A stretch of 64,000 nt of DNA from an uncultured Porphyromonadaceae bacterium (GCA_900538555.1 UPYI01000003.1:124001-188000); one strand, 5' to 3'; shown: positions 17,517-26,496, numbered from the stretch's first letter. The notes: generated by a model not told the origin, from the letters alone. Translations and numbers: made by a program.

Positions 17517-18428
17517 TTATCCGACAATATACAGGAATTTTTGCGGGACAGGCGTCTCGAACAGCATCTCTTTCCGGGTAATGGGATGCGCGAAATGCAG
17601 TTTGGATGCATGCAATGCCACACGCCCGATCGGACTGCCTTTCGCTCCATACTTACGGTCGCCAACAATACTGTGCCCCAGATCTTTCATGTGTACCCGT
17701 ATCTGGTTTTTCCGTCCGGTTTCGAGATCGAGTTCCACCAACGAGAAACGTCCGTTACTTTTCAGTGTTTTATAGCGGGTCACCGCCAACTGTCCCTCTT
17801 CCGGGTTCTGCGTCGAATAGACTTCGAACGCAGAATTTTCAGCCAGATACGAACGGACTATACCTTCTGCCGGTTCGGGCGCACCTTCCACCACCGCCAC
17901 ATATTTGCGGGAGAGAACCAGATTGTTCCAGTTGCGTTGCAGGGTTTCCTGCACGCCCTGACTTTTGGCAAACATCATCAGACCGGAGGTATCGCGGTCG
18001 AGCCGATGCACGATGAATATGGCGGCACCGGGATTTTCCCGCTTCACATAGTCGCTCATGATACGGTATGCCGTCCCCTCCTTGATGCGTTCGGTAGCCA
18101 TCGACAATACGCCATAACCCTTATCGATCACCAAGATGAATTCGTCTTCATACACCAGCCGGATACGGTTGTGACGGAATACATGGAAACTGCGATCGAA
18201 GTTTACCTTTACCTCGTCGCCCGCCTGCAACACAACGTCGTATTGCGTGGTCGGCACATCGTTCACCGCCACCTGCCGATGGGTGAGATAGGATTTTACA
18301 GTCGTACGGCTTTTGTCGCTGAATACCGACAAAAGGAAATCGAGCAATGTCGTACGCGATTGCACTTTATATACATTCACACGATCGGGAGTGCGACGCC
18401 CCCGTCGCTTGGGTGCAGATTGTTTCAT
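17517..18428 (-). CDS. RluA-family pseudouridine synthase
   Basis: The 303-residue protein has a basic N-terminus (KQSAPKRRGRRTP), an S4 RNA-binding domain at ~25-90 (LLDFLLSVFSDKSRTTVKSYL) and the RluA catalytic domain. The HRLDRDTSGLMMFAKS motif (catalytic Asp) lies near residue 145, with the NQIRVHMKDLGHSIVGD motif near 245. It converts specific uridines in rRNA or tRNA to pseudouridine; which of the RluA/C/D group it corresponds to is not clear, and the S4 domain favours RluC/D-like. It is a single-gene unit on the minus strand between pheT and the psd operon. Confidence 0.93.
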   Translation of the reverse strand: MKQSAPKRRGRRTPDRVNVYKVQSRTTLLDFLLSVFSDKSRTTVKSYLTHRQVAVNDVPTTQYDVVLQAGDEVKVNFDRSFHVFRHNRIRLVYEDEFILVIDKGYGVLSMATERIKEGTAYRIMSDYVKRENPGAAIFIVHRLDRDTSGLMMFAKSQGVQETLQRNWNNLVLSRKYVAVVEGAPEPAEGIVRSYLAENSAFEVYSTQNPEEGQLAVTRYKTLKSNGRFSLVELDLETGRKNQIRVHMKDLGHSIVGDRKYGAKGSPIGRVALHASKLHFAHPITRKEMLFETPVPQKFLYIVG

Positions 18429-18632
18429 AAGTTCGGTCTGTCATAAAAGGGCTACAAAGGTAGCTATTTTTCTTGAAAACAGAGTAACGCACCGCGAAAA
18501 GAGCGAAAAAAGGAGCGGATAAAAACCAGCCACGAATACAAAGAGACGAAAAAAGAGAACGGCAAGCAGGCAGGATGCCCTCCCGCATCCCTCCGACAGA
18601 ACCGAATATATAAGCGGAAAGGGGCTATTTTT

Positions 18633-18663
18633 TTTGACAATCCATAAAAAAGCATTACATTTG
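18633..18663 (+). promoter_or_regulatory. Consensus promoter of the psd-pssA operon
   Basis: The -33 TTTG (18633-18636), a 19-nt spacer and the -7 TACATTTG (18656-18663) match the Bacteroidetes consensus. A short leader of about 27 nt would follow. Confidence 0.8.
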
Positions 18664-18696
18664 CCTGAATTATTTATAGCAGTCTGACATTTTATT

Positions 18697-19365
18697 ATGA
18701 AAATGAAAATACACCGGGAAGGGAAAAACATTTTGATACTTTTGTTTATCATTCTGTTAGCGATCAACCTGCCCGTCTATTTCTTTGCTACATCGCTTTG
18801 GGTTTCGTATCTGCTCATGGTCACGACAGGTGTGTTTTACCTGTTCGTGTTAAACTTTTTCCGGTCGCCGAAACGCTTTTTCAAAGGCGATCCTAAAAAT
18901 GCAGTAGTCGCACCTGCCGACGGAAAGATCGTAGCGTTGGAAGAGGTATTGGAAGATGAATATTTTCATGAGAAACGAATCCAGTTGTCGATCTTCATGT
19001 CGGTACTCAACGTTCATGCCAACTGGTTTCCGGTAGCAGGCAAAGTGTTGCACGCATCGCATCAGGACGGACGGTTCCAAGCTGCTTACCTGCCGAAATC
19101 GAGTACGGAGAACGAACGTTCGACGGTTGTAATCCGAGCCGAGAACGGACAGGAAATACTGCTCCGACAAATCGCCGGCGCTATGGCTCGGCGTATCGTC
19201 ACATACGCCGAGGAGGGAGACGAGTGCTCTTTGAACGAGCACATGGGATTCATCAAATTCGGATCGCGCGTGGATCTGTATCTGCCTCTCGATTGCGAAA
19301 TATTAGTAAAACTCCACGACAAAACTTTCGGAGACTTGACCCAAGTAGCCCGGTTAAGGGAATAA
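18697..19365 (+). CDS. psd: Phosphatidylserine decarboxylase proenzyme
   Basis: The 222-residue protein is of the short Psd type. Two hydrophobic helices at ~10-55 anchor it to the inner membrane. The decarboxylase domain has APADGKIV, the His motif LNVHANWFPV and the self-cleavage site FGSRVD, where Gly189-Ser190 would be cut to make the pyruvoyl group of the alpha chain (residues 190-222). It turns phosphatidylserine into phosphatidylethanolamine, directly after PssA in the pathway. The psd, pssA and DUF4834 genes form one operon with short gaps (31 and 42 nt) and a consensus promoter. Confidence 0.97.
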   Translation: MKMKIHREGKNILILLFIILLAINLPVYFFATSLWVSYLLMVTTGVFYLFVLNFFRSPKRFFKGDPKNAVVAPADGKIVALEEVLEDEYFHEKRIQLSIFMSVLNVHANWFPVAGKVLHASHQDGRFQAAYLPKSSTENERSTVVIRAENGQEILLRQIAGAMARRIVTYAEEGDECSLNEHMGFIKFGSRVDLYLPLDCEILVKLHDKTFGDLTQVARLRE

Positions 19366-19396
19366 CGAAACTGGTCCCCGACTCAATATCTGACTT

Positions 19397-20095
19397 ATGA
19401 ACATCATCATCAAAAATATCCCGAACAGTATCACTTGCTTGAATCTGCTTTCGGGCTGCCTGGCTTGTATCGCAGCCTTAAACGGACAATTCGAATACGT
19501 GGCGTTGTTTATCGCCCTATCTGCCGTATTCGACTTCTTCGACGGTTTTTCCTCCCGGTTGCTGCATGCCTACTCGGCTTTGGGTAAGGAACTGGATTCA
19601 CTCGCCGACCTCATCAGTTTCGGATTGGCTCCCGGATTGACCGTATTGTCGTTCCTGAAAATCCATGCCGACTTTCCCGGTGCCGGAGCGTGGGCGGAAT
19701 GGCTGCCTTATGTGGCTCTGATGATTCCGGTATTCTCGGGGTTGCGATTGGCAAAATTCAATATCGACACACGGCAAACAACATCGTTCATCGGGCTGCC
19801 CGTTCCTGCCAATGCGTTGTTCTGGCTCGGCATCTGCTTCGGCAGCGTAACCAACGGTTATCTGATTCTTGCCGGCGTCGTGGTATTTTCTTACTTATTA
19901 GTATCGGAAATACCGATGTTTTCGTTGAAGATGAAAACGGTATCGATAAAAGAAAATTACAGACAATATATCTTGCTGCTATCGGCAGTTGCATTGCTTT
20001 GCATATTCGGAATCAAAGGGTTATCGGCTATTATCGGCTTGTATATTTTACTCTCTTTATTGACTATCCGGCGCAAGGCAACAAAAATGGAATAG
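19397..20095 (+). CDS. pssA: CDP-diacylglycerol--serine O-phosphatidyltransferase
   Basis: This 232-residue membrane protein has about six to seven hydrophobic helices. The CDP-alcohol phosphotransferase signature spans residues 46-71: Asp46, Asp49-Gly50, Arg54, Gly63, Asp67 and Asp71 are all present, and the usual Ala before Arg54 is Ser. It makes phosphatidylserine from CDP-diacylglycerol and serine at the inner membrane, supplying the substrate for Psd encoded just upstream. An active enzyme is expected. Confidence 0.97.
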   Translation: MNIIIKNIPNSITCLNLLSGCLACIAALNGQFEYVALFIALSAVFDFFDGFSSRLLHAYSALGKELDSLADLISFGLAPGLTVLSFLKIHADFPGAGAWAEWLPYVALMIPVFSGLRLAKFNIDTRQTTSFIGLPVPANALFWLGICFGSVTNGYLILAGVVVFSYLLVSEIPMFSLKMKTVSIKENYRQYILLLSAVALLCIFGIKGLSAIIGLYILLSLLTIRRKATKME

Positions 20096-20137
20096 TTTTT
20101 GTTTATATTTAGTTGTAATCACCAATTATAAACGACT

Positions 20138-20389
20138 ATGCATCTATTCTCTCTTTTATTCTTCATACCCCTTTTAGCATTCGTACTGATCATTGCTATC
20201 TTTCAGTTCGTCGTCCGTTCGGTCTTTCCCAAAAGACGCCGCACTCCCGACAACCGGAATCCATATCAACGAAACACCTCACGGGAAAGCAGCTACTGGG
20301 GACAATCATCGCCATCGGGCAACAAAAAAGTTTTCGACAAGACCGACGGAGAATACGTTGATTTCGAAGAAATTAAAGACGAAAAATAA
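20138..20389 (+). CDS. Small DUF4834-type membrane protein
   Basis: The 83-residue protein has one N-terminal hydrophobic helix (LFFIPLLAFVLIIAIFQFVV) followed by a basic stretch (PKRRRTPDNRN) and an acidic, flexible tail ending EYVDFEEIKDEK. This is the pattern of the DUF4834 family, known from Bacteroidetes and commonly next to phospholipid synthesis genes. Function is unknown. It is the third gene of the psd-pssA operon and is followed by a strong terminator. Confidence 0.8.
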   Translation: MHLFSLLFFIPLLAFVLIIAIFQFVVRSVFPKRRRTPDNRNPYQRNTSRESSYWGQSSPSGNKKVFDKTDGEYVDFEEIKDEK

Positions 20390-20436
20390 ATATTCCGGAA
20401 GCATATCGGGCAGTATAGCCTCCGACCGGCATCAAA

Positions 20437-20500
20437 AAAAACAGAAAAGAGTCCTATCCGATTCTATCCGAAAGAACCGATACGACTCTTTTCTGTTTTC
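20437..20500. terminator. Bidirectional terminator after the psd operon
   Basis: AAAACAGAAAAGAGTC pairs with GACTCTTTTCTGTTTT (ending 20499). The stem is flanked by A-rich and T-rich tracts on both sides and serves converging genes. Confidence 0.85.
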
Positions 20501-20535
20501 CGTTTATCGCTGCGAAGCTCCTTCTTTGGCAGCAA

Positions 20536-20985
20536 TCATTCTTCGGGCAACACGGGAACAGCTGCATCCGGACGAGCCGGTTTCACCGACAGAATGCTGT
20601 CTACGATAAATTCGCTATATCCTCTCCACGGCAATGCTCCGAGGTATTCTTTATAACTCAACTCTACCTGTTTGCCACTCAAACGCATCAATTCGCCTGC
20701 CACTTTGTCATCTTCGACAGAGAAAACGAATTGGTTGGACTGTAATGCTCCGGGCGAACTGGTACGGAATCCGTCCATGATCAAGATACCTTCGTAGGTT
20801 TTAAAAAGATAACCTTTCTTTACCACGTAGTTCAACGTACCGGACTTGACCCCGGCTCCGAATACATAATAATAATGTATATATCCGTATCCGGCGACAA
20901 ACAATAATAATACCGCTGCCAAACTCCAAGCCAACCGTCGGGCTTTCCGTTTGAACGTTCGATCTTTTGGTTCTTTCTCTTCCAT
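20536..20985 (-). CDS. Single-pass membrane protein of unknown function
   Basis: From ATG 20985 the product is 149 residues: a charged N-terminus (MEEKEPKDRTFKRKARR), one membrane helix at ~18-37 and an extra-cytoplasmic domain with the segment GTLNYVVKKGYLFKTYEGILI. Similar Bacteroidetes proteins are sometimes labelled 6-phosphogluconate dehydrogenase, but nothing in the sequence supports such an enzyme (no Rossmann motif, far too short). The longer open frame to 21096 only reads through a hairpin repeat and is rejected. Upstream lies a tandem array of three 76-bp hairpin repeats. Confidence 0.75.
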   Translation of the reverse strand: MEEKEPKDRTFKRKARRLAWSLAAVLLLFVAGYGYIHYYYVFGAGVKSGTLNYVVKKGYLFKTYEGILIMDGFRTSSPGALQSNQFVFSVEDDKVAGELMRLSGKQVELSYKEYLGALPWRGYSEFIVDSILSVKPARPDAAVPVLPEE

Positions 20986-21020
20986 ATTTTTCTCGTCGTT
21001 CTTAAAAGTTAAATATTCAT

Positions 21021-21243
21021 GCACCGTTTCCCGCCCCGGCATAATCCGAACTATCGTTCGATTCTGCTCTCGGCTTTCGAAAACATTCATTTCCATGCTT
21101 CTTTTCTCGCCTCGGCATAATCCGAACTACCGTTCGGTTCTGCTCTCGGCTTTCGAAAACATTCATTTCCATGCTTCTTTTCTCGCCTCGGCATAATCCG
21201 AACTATCGTTCGATTCTGCTCTCGGCTTTCGAAAACATTCAAA
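21021..21243 (-). repeat. Tandem array of three 76-bp hairpin repeats
   Basis: Three contiguous copies have CCTCGGC cores at 21034, 21110 and 21186, an exact 76-bp period. Each reads on the minus strand TTTTCGAAAGCCGAGAGCAG, then a GAACGATAGTTC-type stem, then GGATTATGCCGAGGC. The middle copy has GAACGGTAGTTC. The outer stem TTTTC/GAAAA replaces the CTGC/GCAG stem of the other family copies. There are no spacers, so this is not CRISPR. It fills most of the 20986-21434 gap. Confidence 0.9.
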
Positions 21244-21294
21244 CACAAGAGACGGCACAAGGGTTCAAATGCCTTCGTATTTCTTGTATAGACA

Positions 21295-21355
21295 GGGTGC
21301 GGCATCCGCATCCGATCAATCTTTCATAATCCCTGCGACCTGCCGCACCCTTGTT
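21295..21355 (-). terminator. Probable terminator after pepD
   Basis: GGGTGCGGCA (21295-21304) pairs with TGCCGCACCC (21341-21350) 80 nt past the pepD stop. The loop is long (36 nt) and the U-run is weak. Confidence 0.45.
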
Positions 21356-21434
21356 TCCTTCTTTTGCCGGACATCACGACTATACGGCACACGGCGTCAT
21401 AGCCAGATATTTCCGGACTTTATCGTACAGTCTG

Positions 21435-22901
21435 TTACGCTTTTTTCGGAATGCGTTCCAGTACGGCAGTCAAATAATTCCAGAACTTTTCTACGGTCTC
21501 GATCTCTACCATTTCGTTCGGCGAATGCGGGTATTTGATCGTAGGACCGAACGAAATCATATCCAGACCGGGATAGTTGGCACCGATAATACCGCACTCC
21601 AATCCGGCGTGCATCATCTTCACCTCGGCTTCGCGTCCGATCACCTCGGGGGCAACTTCTTTCATCACTTTCAGAATCGACGAATCGAAATTGGGTTCCC
21701 ATCCGGGATATGCACCGGCAAATTCCACACGGGCTCCTGCCAATGCGAACGTGCTTTCGAGCGAGGATGCCAAAGCCATTTTCATGCTTTCACTCGAACT
21801 ACGCACCAATATCTGTACGTCTATCGCACCGGCACCCGCCGTTACGATAGAAAGGTTAGACGATGTCTCCACTACTTCGGGAGCATCGGGAATCATCCGG
21901 TAAACCCCGTTGTGGCAAGCCATCACCGCATTGATCAGGTCGTCCTGCAAAGGTTCGGGGATCATCGTTTCGGGGATTTCGGCATCGGTAACCGTAAACG
22001 TCATGTTCTCCTCGATGAAACCGTATTCGTGTCGCAACTGCTCCGCAAATTCATCGGCATATTCCAAGAAATACTCTTTCTCTTCGACCGGAAGGACCAA
22101 TACGGCTTCCGCTTCGCGCGGAATGGCATTGCGCAATGTTCCGCCGTTATAATATGCCAGCCGGGCACCGTATTCGGCTACTACCTCTTTCAAGAAACGG
22201 AACAGTTCTTTATTGGCATTCATTCTGCCCAAGTTGATGTCCACACCCGAGTGTCCGCCGTGCAGACCGCCCAGCACTACCCGTACAGCCACTTCCTCAT
22301 CGGGTTGGAACGGCTCTTCCTTATAACGGAAGCTGACATTCACATCGATTCCCCCCGCACAGCTCATATAGAGTTCGCCGAATTGTTCCGAATCGGTATT
22401 GATCAGGATCTCACCTTTCAGCATGCCGGGTTCCAGACCCAATGCGCCATACATTCCGGTCTCCTCATCGTAAGTAAACAATGCCTCTATCGCGCCATGT
22501 TTCAAGTCTTTCGATTCCAACACAGCCAAGATCGAAGAGATGCCGATACCATTGTCCGCGCCCAATGTCGTTTCCGTAGCTTTCACCCATCCGCCGTCGA
22601 TCTGCGGCAGAATCGGATCGGTTTCGAAACAGTGGTTTACCGATTTATTTGCCTGCGGCACCATATCCATGTGCCCTTGCAGAATCACCGGTTTGCGATC
22701 TTCCATGCCGGGAGTAGCCGGTTTGCGGATCAGCACGTTTCCGGCTTTATCGTGAATCGTCTCCAAGCCCAACGACTGACCGAAATTAATAATGTAGTCG
22801 GCAATCGCATCCAAATGTCCAGAAGGATGCGGGATACGACAAATGGCATCGAAATGTTTCCAAACAGCTTGTGGTTGGAGTGAGGTGATGGATGACTTCA
22901 T
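21435..22901 (-). CDS. pepD: Aminoacyl-histidine dipeptidase (peptidase D)
   Basis: The 488-residue length and motifs fit the M20C PepD family. The metal ligands are in GHMDMVP (His/Asp, ~residue 76), TTLGADNGIG (bridging Asp) and TYDEETGMYGA (catalytic Glu pair). Substrate-binding GGLHGGHSG starts the dimerisation (lid) domain. It hydrolyses Xaa-His and other dipeptides such as carnosine in the cytoplasm with two Zn ions. The gene starts 12 nt after the end of the flippase-like gene, so the two share a transcript from the promoter at 23989-23996. No residues appear to be missing. Confidence 0.96.
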   Translation of the reverse strand: MKSSITSLQPQAVWKHFDAICRIPHPSGHLDAIADYIINFGQSLGLETIHDKAGNVLIRKPATPGMEDRKPVILQGHMDMVPQANKSVNHCFETDPILPQIDGGWVKATETTLGADNGIGISSILAVLESKDLKHGAIEALFTYDEETGMYGALGLEPGMLKGEILINTDSEQFGELYMSCAGGIDVNVSFRYKEEPFQPDEEVAVRVVLGGLHGGHSGVDINLGRMNANKELFRFLKEVVAEYGARLAYYNGGTLRNAIPREAEAVLVLPVEEKEYFLEYADEFAEQLRHEYGFIEENMTFTVTDAEIPETMIPEPLQDDLINAVMACHNGVYRMIPDAPEVVETSSNLSIVTAGAGAIDVQILVRSSSESMKMALASSLESTFALAGARVEFAGAYPGWEPNFDSSILKVMKEVAPEVIGREAEVKMMHAGLECGIIGANYPGLDMISFGPTIKYPHSPNEMVEIETVEKFWNYLTAVLERIPKKA

Positions 22902-22913
22902 AAATCTTGATTT

Positions 22914-23954
22914 TTAAAAGTGTGTATAACCGTTCTTATTTTGTTCCGTCGGCATCGGCTCATTTTTGTCCGATACCGGTGTTTTATCCAACAGAATCGA
23001 GATGTAGGCATATATACCCAGCAAGACAACCAAAAGCATCTGCGATCCGTGTGCGACCAATGCGAATGCCCCGGCTTCATTGCCTGTAATCCCGAAATAG
23101 CCGAGCCCGAATATGACCGCCAGATGCCATGCCCCTACTCCGCCCTGCACCGGAACAATCATGCTGATGCAACCCAGCGCATAGAGCGTGAACGCAGCTC
23201 CGATACCCAAATGGGTCATATAGGGGAAAGCGAAAAAGCACAGATAGAGTTGCAGGAAGTAGCAAACCCAGATCGCCGCCGTATAGAACAGGAACAGGAA
23301 TTTGCCCTGCATCGTGAATATAGATGCAACCCCCTTCCATACATTCCGCACCATGGCACGGAGCTTTTGCGCCCACGGAAGACGTGCACTCCGGCGAAAG
23401 AACCAGACCACCGCCACTACACAAGCGGCAAGGGCAAGATATAGCCACGGCGAAGTCAATATGCCCATGATACGGTTCTCCACTCCGGGATTTTCTTGTA
23501 GAAACGAAACAAAGACTTTCATTTGCAGAAAGAATACCGCAACAACGACAAAGACTACCATCAGCATATCGAAAAGCCGTTCGGAAACCATCGACCCGAA
23601 AATTTGCGAGAACGAACTTTTACACCGATGCGCAATATAGCCGCAACGCCACACCTCTCCCAAACGGGGTATCACGAGATTGAGCCCGTATGTACCGAAT
23701 ATGGCATTGGTCAGTTCGCGCATATCGGGGTCGATATGCAATGCCCTGAGCTGCAAGCGCCACCGAAGTGCCCGGAATATATGGCTCAGCGTACCGACAA
23801 CCAGTGTAAGAAATATCCAGAAATAGTTGATATCGCTTTTCAGTATCGAGAGAATAGAGTCCATGTCCAGCTTCCGGTAGAGGAGCCAAAACAGAAAAAT
23901 ACCGAATAAAAACGGCAGGACGTATTTTACAATATTGCGGAGTATTTTCTTCAA
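22914..23954 (-). CDS. Flippase-like (YbhN/UPF0104, LPG-synthase TM-type) membrane protein
   Basis: This 346-residue polytopic protein has about eight hydrophobic helices. It carries the family pattern FRALRWRLQLRAL near residue 65, then GTYGLNLVIPRLGEVWRCGYIAHR (~90-110) and VPVQGGVGAWHLAVIFGLGYFG (~270-290). These are hallmarks of the transmembrane part of lysylphosphatidylglycerol synthases and of YbhN-like proteins proposed to flip lipids. The cytoplasmic synthase domain is absent, so lysyl transfer is not expected. It is co-transcribed with pepD, a pairing with no obvious shared pathway. Confidence 0.85.
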   Translation of the reverse strand: MKKILRNIVKYVLPFLFGIFLFWLLYRKLDMDSILSILKSDINYFWIFLTLVVGTLSHIFRALRWRLQLRALHIDPDMRELTNAIFGTYGLNLVIPRLGEVWRCGYIAHRCKSSFSQIFGSMVSERLFDMLMVVFVVVAVFFLQMKVFVSFLQENPGVENRIMGILTSPWLYLALAACVVAVVWFFRRSARLPWAQKLRAMVRNVWKGVASIFTMQGKFLFLFYTAAIWVCYFLQLYLCFFAFPYMTHLGIGAAFTLYALGCISMIVPVQGGVGAWHLAVIFGLGYFGITGNEAGAFALVAHGSQMLLVVLLGIYAYISILLDKTPVSDKNEPMPTEQNKNGYTHF

Positions 23955-23980
23955 ATCGCCGGTATTTAAAAATATTGTTG

Positions 23981-23988
23981 TACCTTTG
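23981..23988 (+). promoter_or_regulatory. -7 box of the rsmA promoter
   Basis: TACCTTTG is a perfect -7 box on the plus strand. It abuts a second -7 box on the minus strand. Confidence 0.6.
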
Positions 23989-23996
23989 CAAAGATA
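23989..23996 (-). promoter_or_regulatory. -7 box of the flippase-like/pepD promoter
   Basis: On the minus strand this reads TATCTTTG, a perfect -7 box. A CAAA (TTTG on the minus strand) occurs about 10 nt beyond, too close for a normal -33. The two boxes touch, forming the palindrome-like TACCTTTGCAAAGATA. Confidence 0.6.
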
Positions 23997-24092
23997 CTAA
24001 AATATTCAAAAATGCGTCTTTGCCACCCGCCTTGTTTTAGTATCGGGCAATAAAATAAGAATTTATTAACACCCATTCCGGCTGACAGAAGA

Positions 24093-24878
24093 ATGAGAAC
24101 GACAGTAAAGCCTAAGAAATCGTTAGGACAACATTTCTTGAAAGACCTCGATATCGCCCGCCAGATAGCGGATACCGTATCGGCATATAAAGGCATGCCG
24201 GTTCTCGAAGTAGGTCCGGGCATGGGCGTACTCACCCAGTTCCTGCTCGAAGCCGGACAAGACCTTACGGTCGTCGAACTCGACCGCGAATCGGTAGAGT
24301 ATCTGAACGAACATTTCCCCCAACTGCAAGGGCGCATCATCGGCGAGGACTTTTTAAAGCTCGATCTGGCGACCTTGTTCCCCGGACAGTTCTGCGTAAT
24401 CGGGAATTACCCGTACAACATTTCGAGCCAGATATTTTTCAAAGTAGCCGATTACAAAGACCGGATTCCGTGTTGCAGCGGCATGATACAGAAAGAGGTG
24501 GCGGAACGTATGGCTGCCGCCCCGGGCAGCAAGACCTACGGCATATTGAGCGTATTGCTGCAAGCATGGTACGACATCGAATATCTGCTCACCGTCCCGG
24601 AACATGTATTCAACCCTCCGCCCAAAGTAAAATCGGCTGTCATCCGCATGACACGCAACTCCACCACACAACTCGGGTGCGATGAAACGTTGTTCAAACG
24701 AGTGGTCAAAACCGGATTCAACCAGCGACGAAAAACGCTGCGCAACTCCCTTAAACCGCTGCTGGGGAAAGAAAATGAAATTTTCGACGACCCGATCTTC
24801 GACAAACGCCCCGAACAGCTTTCGGTACAACAGTTCATCGAACTGACCAACCGAATCGAGAGATACTTACCGCAATAG
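24093..24878 (+). CDS. rsmA: 16S rRNA (adenine1518/1519-N6) dimethyltransferase
   Basis: The 261-residue protein has the RsmA/KsgA layout: KPKKSLGQHFLKD at the start, the SAM-binding loop VLEVGPGMGVLTQFLL (~40-55), acidic VVELDRES, and the target-adenine motif IGNYPYNISS (NxPY, ~105-115). A C-terminal helical domain follows, with the RRKTLRNSL motif near 215. It dimethylates two adjacent adenines at the 3' end of 16S rRNA during small-subunit assembly. Loss of the family enzyme gives kasugamycin resistance in other bacteria. The mgtE gene follows 53 nt downstream. Confidence 0.98.
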   Translation: MRTTVKPKKSLGQHFLKDLDIARQIADTVSAYKGMPVLEVGPGMGVLTQFLLEAGQDLTVVELDRESVEYLNEHFPQLQGRIIGEDFLKLDLATLFPGQFCVIGNYPYNISSQIFFKVADYKDRIPCCSGMIQKEVAERMAAAPGSKTYGILSVLLQAWYDIEYLLTVPEHVFNPPPKVKSAVIRMTRNSTTQLGCDETLFKRVVKTGFNQRRKTLRNSLKPLLGKENEIFDDPIFDKRPEQLSVQQFIELTNRIERYLPQ

Positions 24879-24931
24879 AAAATCACGTCCGGTTCTATGC
24901 CTATCCGGTCGTTTAAACGGGAGATTTTAAA

Positions 24932-26281
24932 ATGGAAAACTTAACGCCGGAATACATAACCGCCTTACAGGAGATTATCCATAACGACGACAAAGAGAAG
25001 GCTCGCGAACTGCTGAAAGACCTTCACCCCGCCGACATCGCCGAACTGTACCAACAGTTGAATCTCGACGAAGCCGAATTTATCTATATGTTGCTCGACG
25101 GCGAGAAAGCCGCCGACGTGTTGATGGAGCTCGACGACGACGACCGGAAGAAGATGTTGAAACAGTTGCCGAGCGAAGTGATCGCCAAGCAATTCATCGA
25201 CTATCTCGACTCGGACGATGCCGTAGATCTGATCCGCGAAATGGACGAGGAGGCACAGGAAGAGATCCTGTCGCACATCGACGACGTGGAACAGGCGGGT
25301 GACATCGTAGACCTGTTGAAGTACGACGAAGACACCGCCGGTGGTCTGATGGGTACGGAAATGGTGATCGTAAACGAGAATTGGAGTATGCCGGAGTGCC
25401 TCAAAGAGATGAGACGCCAGGCGGAGGACATGGACGAGATATACTATGTATATGTGGTCGATGACGACGAACGGCTGAAAGGCGTATTCCCGCTGAAAAA
25501 GATGATCACCAACCCCTCGGCATCGAAAATCAAACACGTGATGCGCAAAGACCCGGTTTCGGTAAAAACCGATACCCCGGTAGAAGAGGTGGCTCAGGCA
25601 TTCGAAAAATACGACTTGGTAGCCATGCCGGTAGTCGATAGCATCGGTCGTTTAGTCGGACGCATCACGGTCGATGACGTGATGGACGAAATCCGCGAAC
25701 AATCGGAGAGAGAGTACCAGTTGGCTTCGGGTTTGTCGCAGGACATCGAAAGTACCGATACCGTATTCACGCAGACTTGGGCACGGTTGCCGTGGCTGAT
25801 AATCGGTATGGTCGGCGGGCTGGCAAGCTCCCTTATTCTCGGCGGGTTCGAGAAAGGAATCGCCGCCAACCCGGCATTGGCTCTTTTCATCCCGTTGATC
25901 GGCGGAACGGGGGGTAACGTAGGTATACAGTCGTCGGCTATCATCGTGCAAGGCCTGGCAAACGGTACGCTCGATCTGAAAAACGCCAGCAAACAGCTGT
26001 TGAAAGAAATCGGTGTGGCTCTGATCAACGCATGCATCATATCGCTGCTCGTTTTCGCATACAACTGGTTTTACTTGGACAGCATCGCCACTACGGTCTC
26101 CGTGTCGTTGTCGCTGTTTACCGTGATTCTGTTCGCCGCCATCTTCGGCACGATCGTTCCCTTGACGTTGGAGAAGTTCAAGATCGACCCGGCAATCGCC
26201 ACCGGTCCGTTTATCACCATCACCAACGATATTATCGGAATGCTGATCTATTTAGGCATCACCAGTGCCTTGCTCAGCTGA
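24932..26281 (+). CDS. mgtE: Magnesium transporter MgtE
   Basis: The 449-residue protein has the complete MgtE order. An acidic MgtE_N superhelical domain spans ~10-125 (LLKDLHPADIAELYQQL). Two CBS domains follow at ~130-255 (MRKDPVSVKTDTPVEEVAQAF). A plug helix and five membrane helices lie at ~285-449, with the pore motif GGTGGNVGIQSS. It is an inner-membrane Mg2+ channel that closes when the cytosolic domains bind Mg2+. Codon use matches the neighbours. The 26282-26496 gap carries no supported gene. Confidence 0.97.
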   Translation: MENLTPEYITALQEIIHNDDKEKARELLKDLHPADIAELYQQLNLDEAEFIYMLLDGEKAADVLMELDDDDRKKMLKQLPSEVIAKQFIDYLDSDDAVDLIREMDEEAQEEILSHIDDVEQAGDIVDLLKYDEDTAGGLMGTEMVIVNENWSMPECLKEMRRQAEDMDEIYYVYVVDDDERLKGVFPLKKMITNPSASKIKHVMRKDPVSVKTDTPVEEVAQAFEKYDLVAMPVVDSIGRLVGRITVDDVMDEIREQSEREYQLASGLSQDIESTDTVFTQTWARLPWLIIGMVGGLASSLILGGFEKGIAANPALALFIPLIGGTGGNVGIQSSAIIVQGLANGTLDLKNASKQLLKEIGVALINACIISLLVFAYNWFYLDSIATTVSVSLSLFTVILFAAIFGTIVPLTLEKFKIDPAIATGPFITITNDIIGMLIYLGITSALLS

Positions 26282-26443
26282 TTCCCCGTTCACCCGGAAT
26301 CTTCAAACAGCCATACAGGAGGGGCATCACGATGAGCAATCCGATGCACCCGAAAGGGGACATATCCCAGCCGTAAATGTGAAACTATCTCAAAATGGAT
26401 AGAACTCCATTTATTTTTGCTACCTTTGGCTACATTTTAATAC

Positions 26444-26472
26444 TTTGCCTCGGCAACGCCTTACTATCTTTG
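26444..26472 (+). promoter_or_regulatory. Promoter of the sigma54-activator/lptE/secG operon
   Basis: The -33 TTTG (26444-26447) and -7 TATCTTTG (26465-26472) are separated by a slightly short 17-nt spacer. Initiation near 26479 would make the upstream ATG at 26479 leaderless and favours the ATG at 26497. Confidence 0.6.
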
Positions 26473-26496
26473 TAAACTTTGTATTATCGAGCTGAT

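Noticed and set aside
20536..20985. 6-phosphogluconate dehydrogenase label used for similar proteins
   Set aside because: 149 residues with one membrane helix and no dinucleotide-binding motif.
20986..21096. Upstream extension of the membrane-protein frame
   Set aside because: The added residues are the translation of a hairpin repeat copy, seen in the same form in neighbouring copies.
21021..21243. CRISPR-like tandem repeats
   Set aside because: The 76-bp units are contiguous, palindromic and lack unique spacers, and similar single copies are scattered elsewhere; no cas genes are present.
26332..26376. 14-codon ORF with a good Shine-Dalgarno-like AGGAGGGG
   Set aside because: Too short, no conservation evidence, and SD motifs carry little weight in Bacteroidetes.
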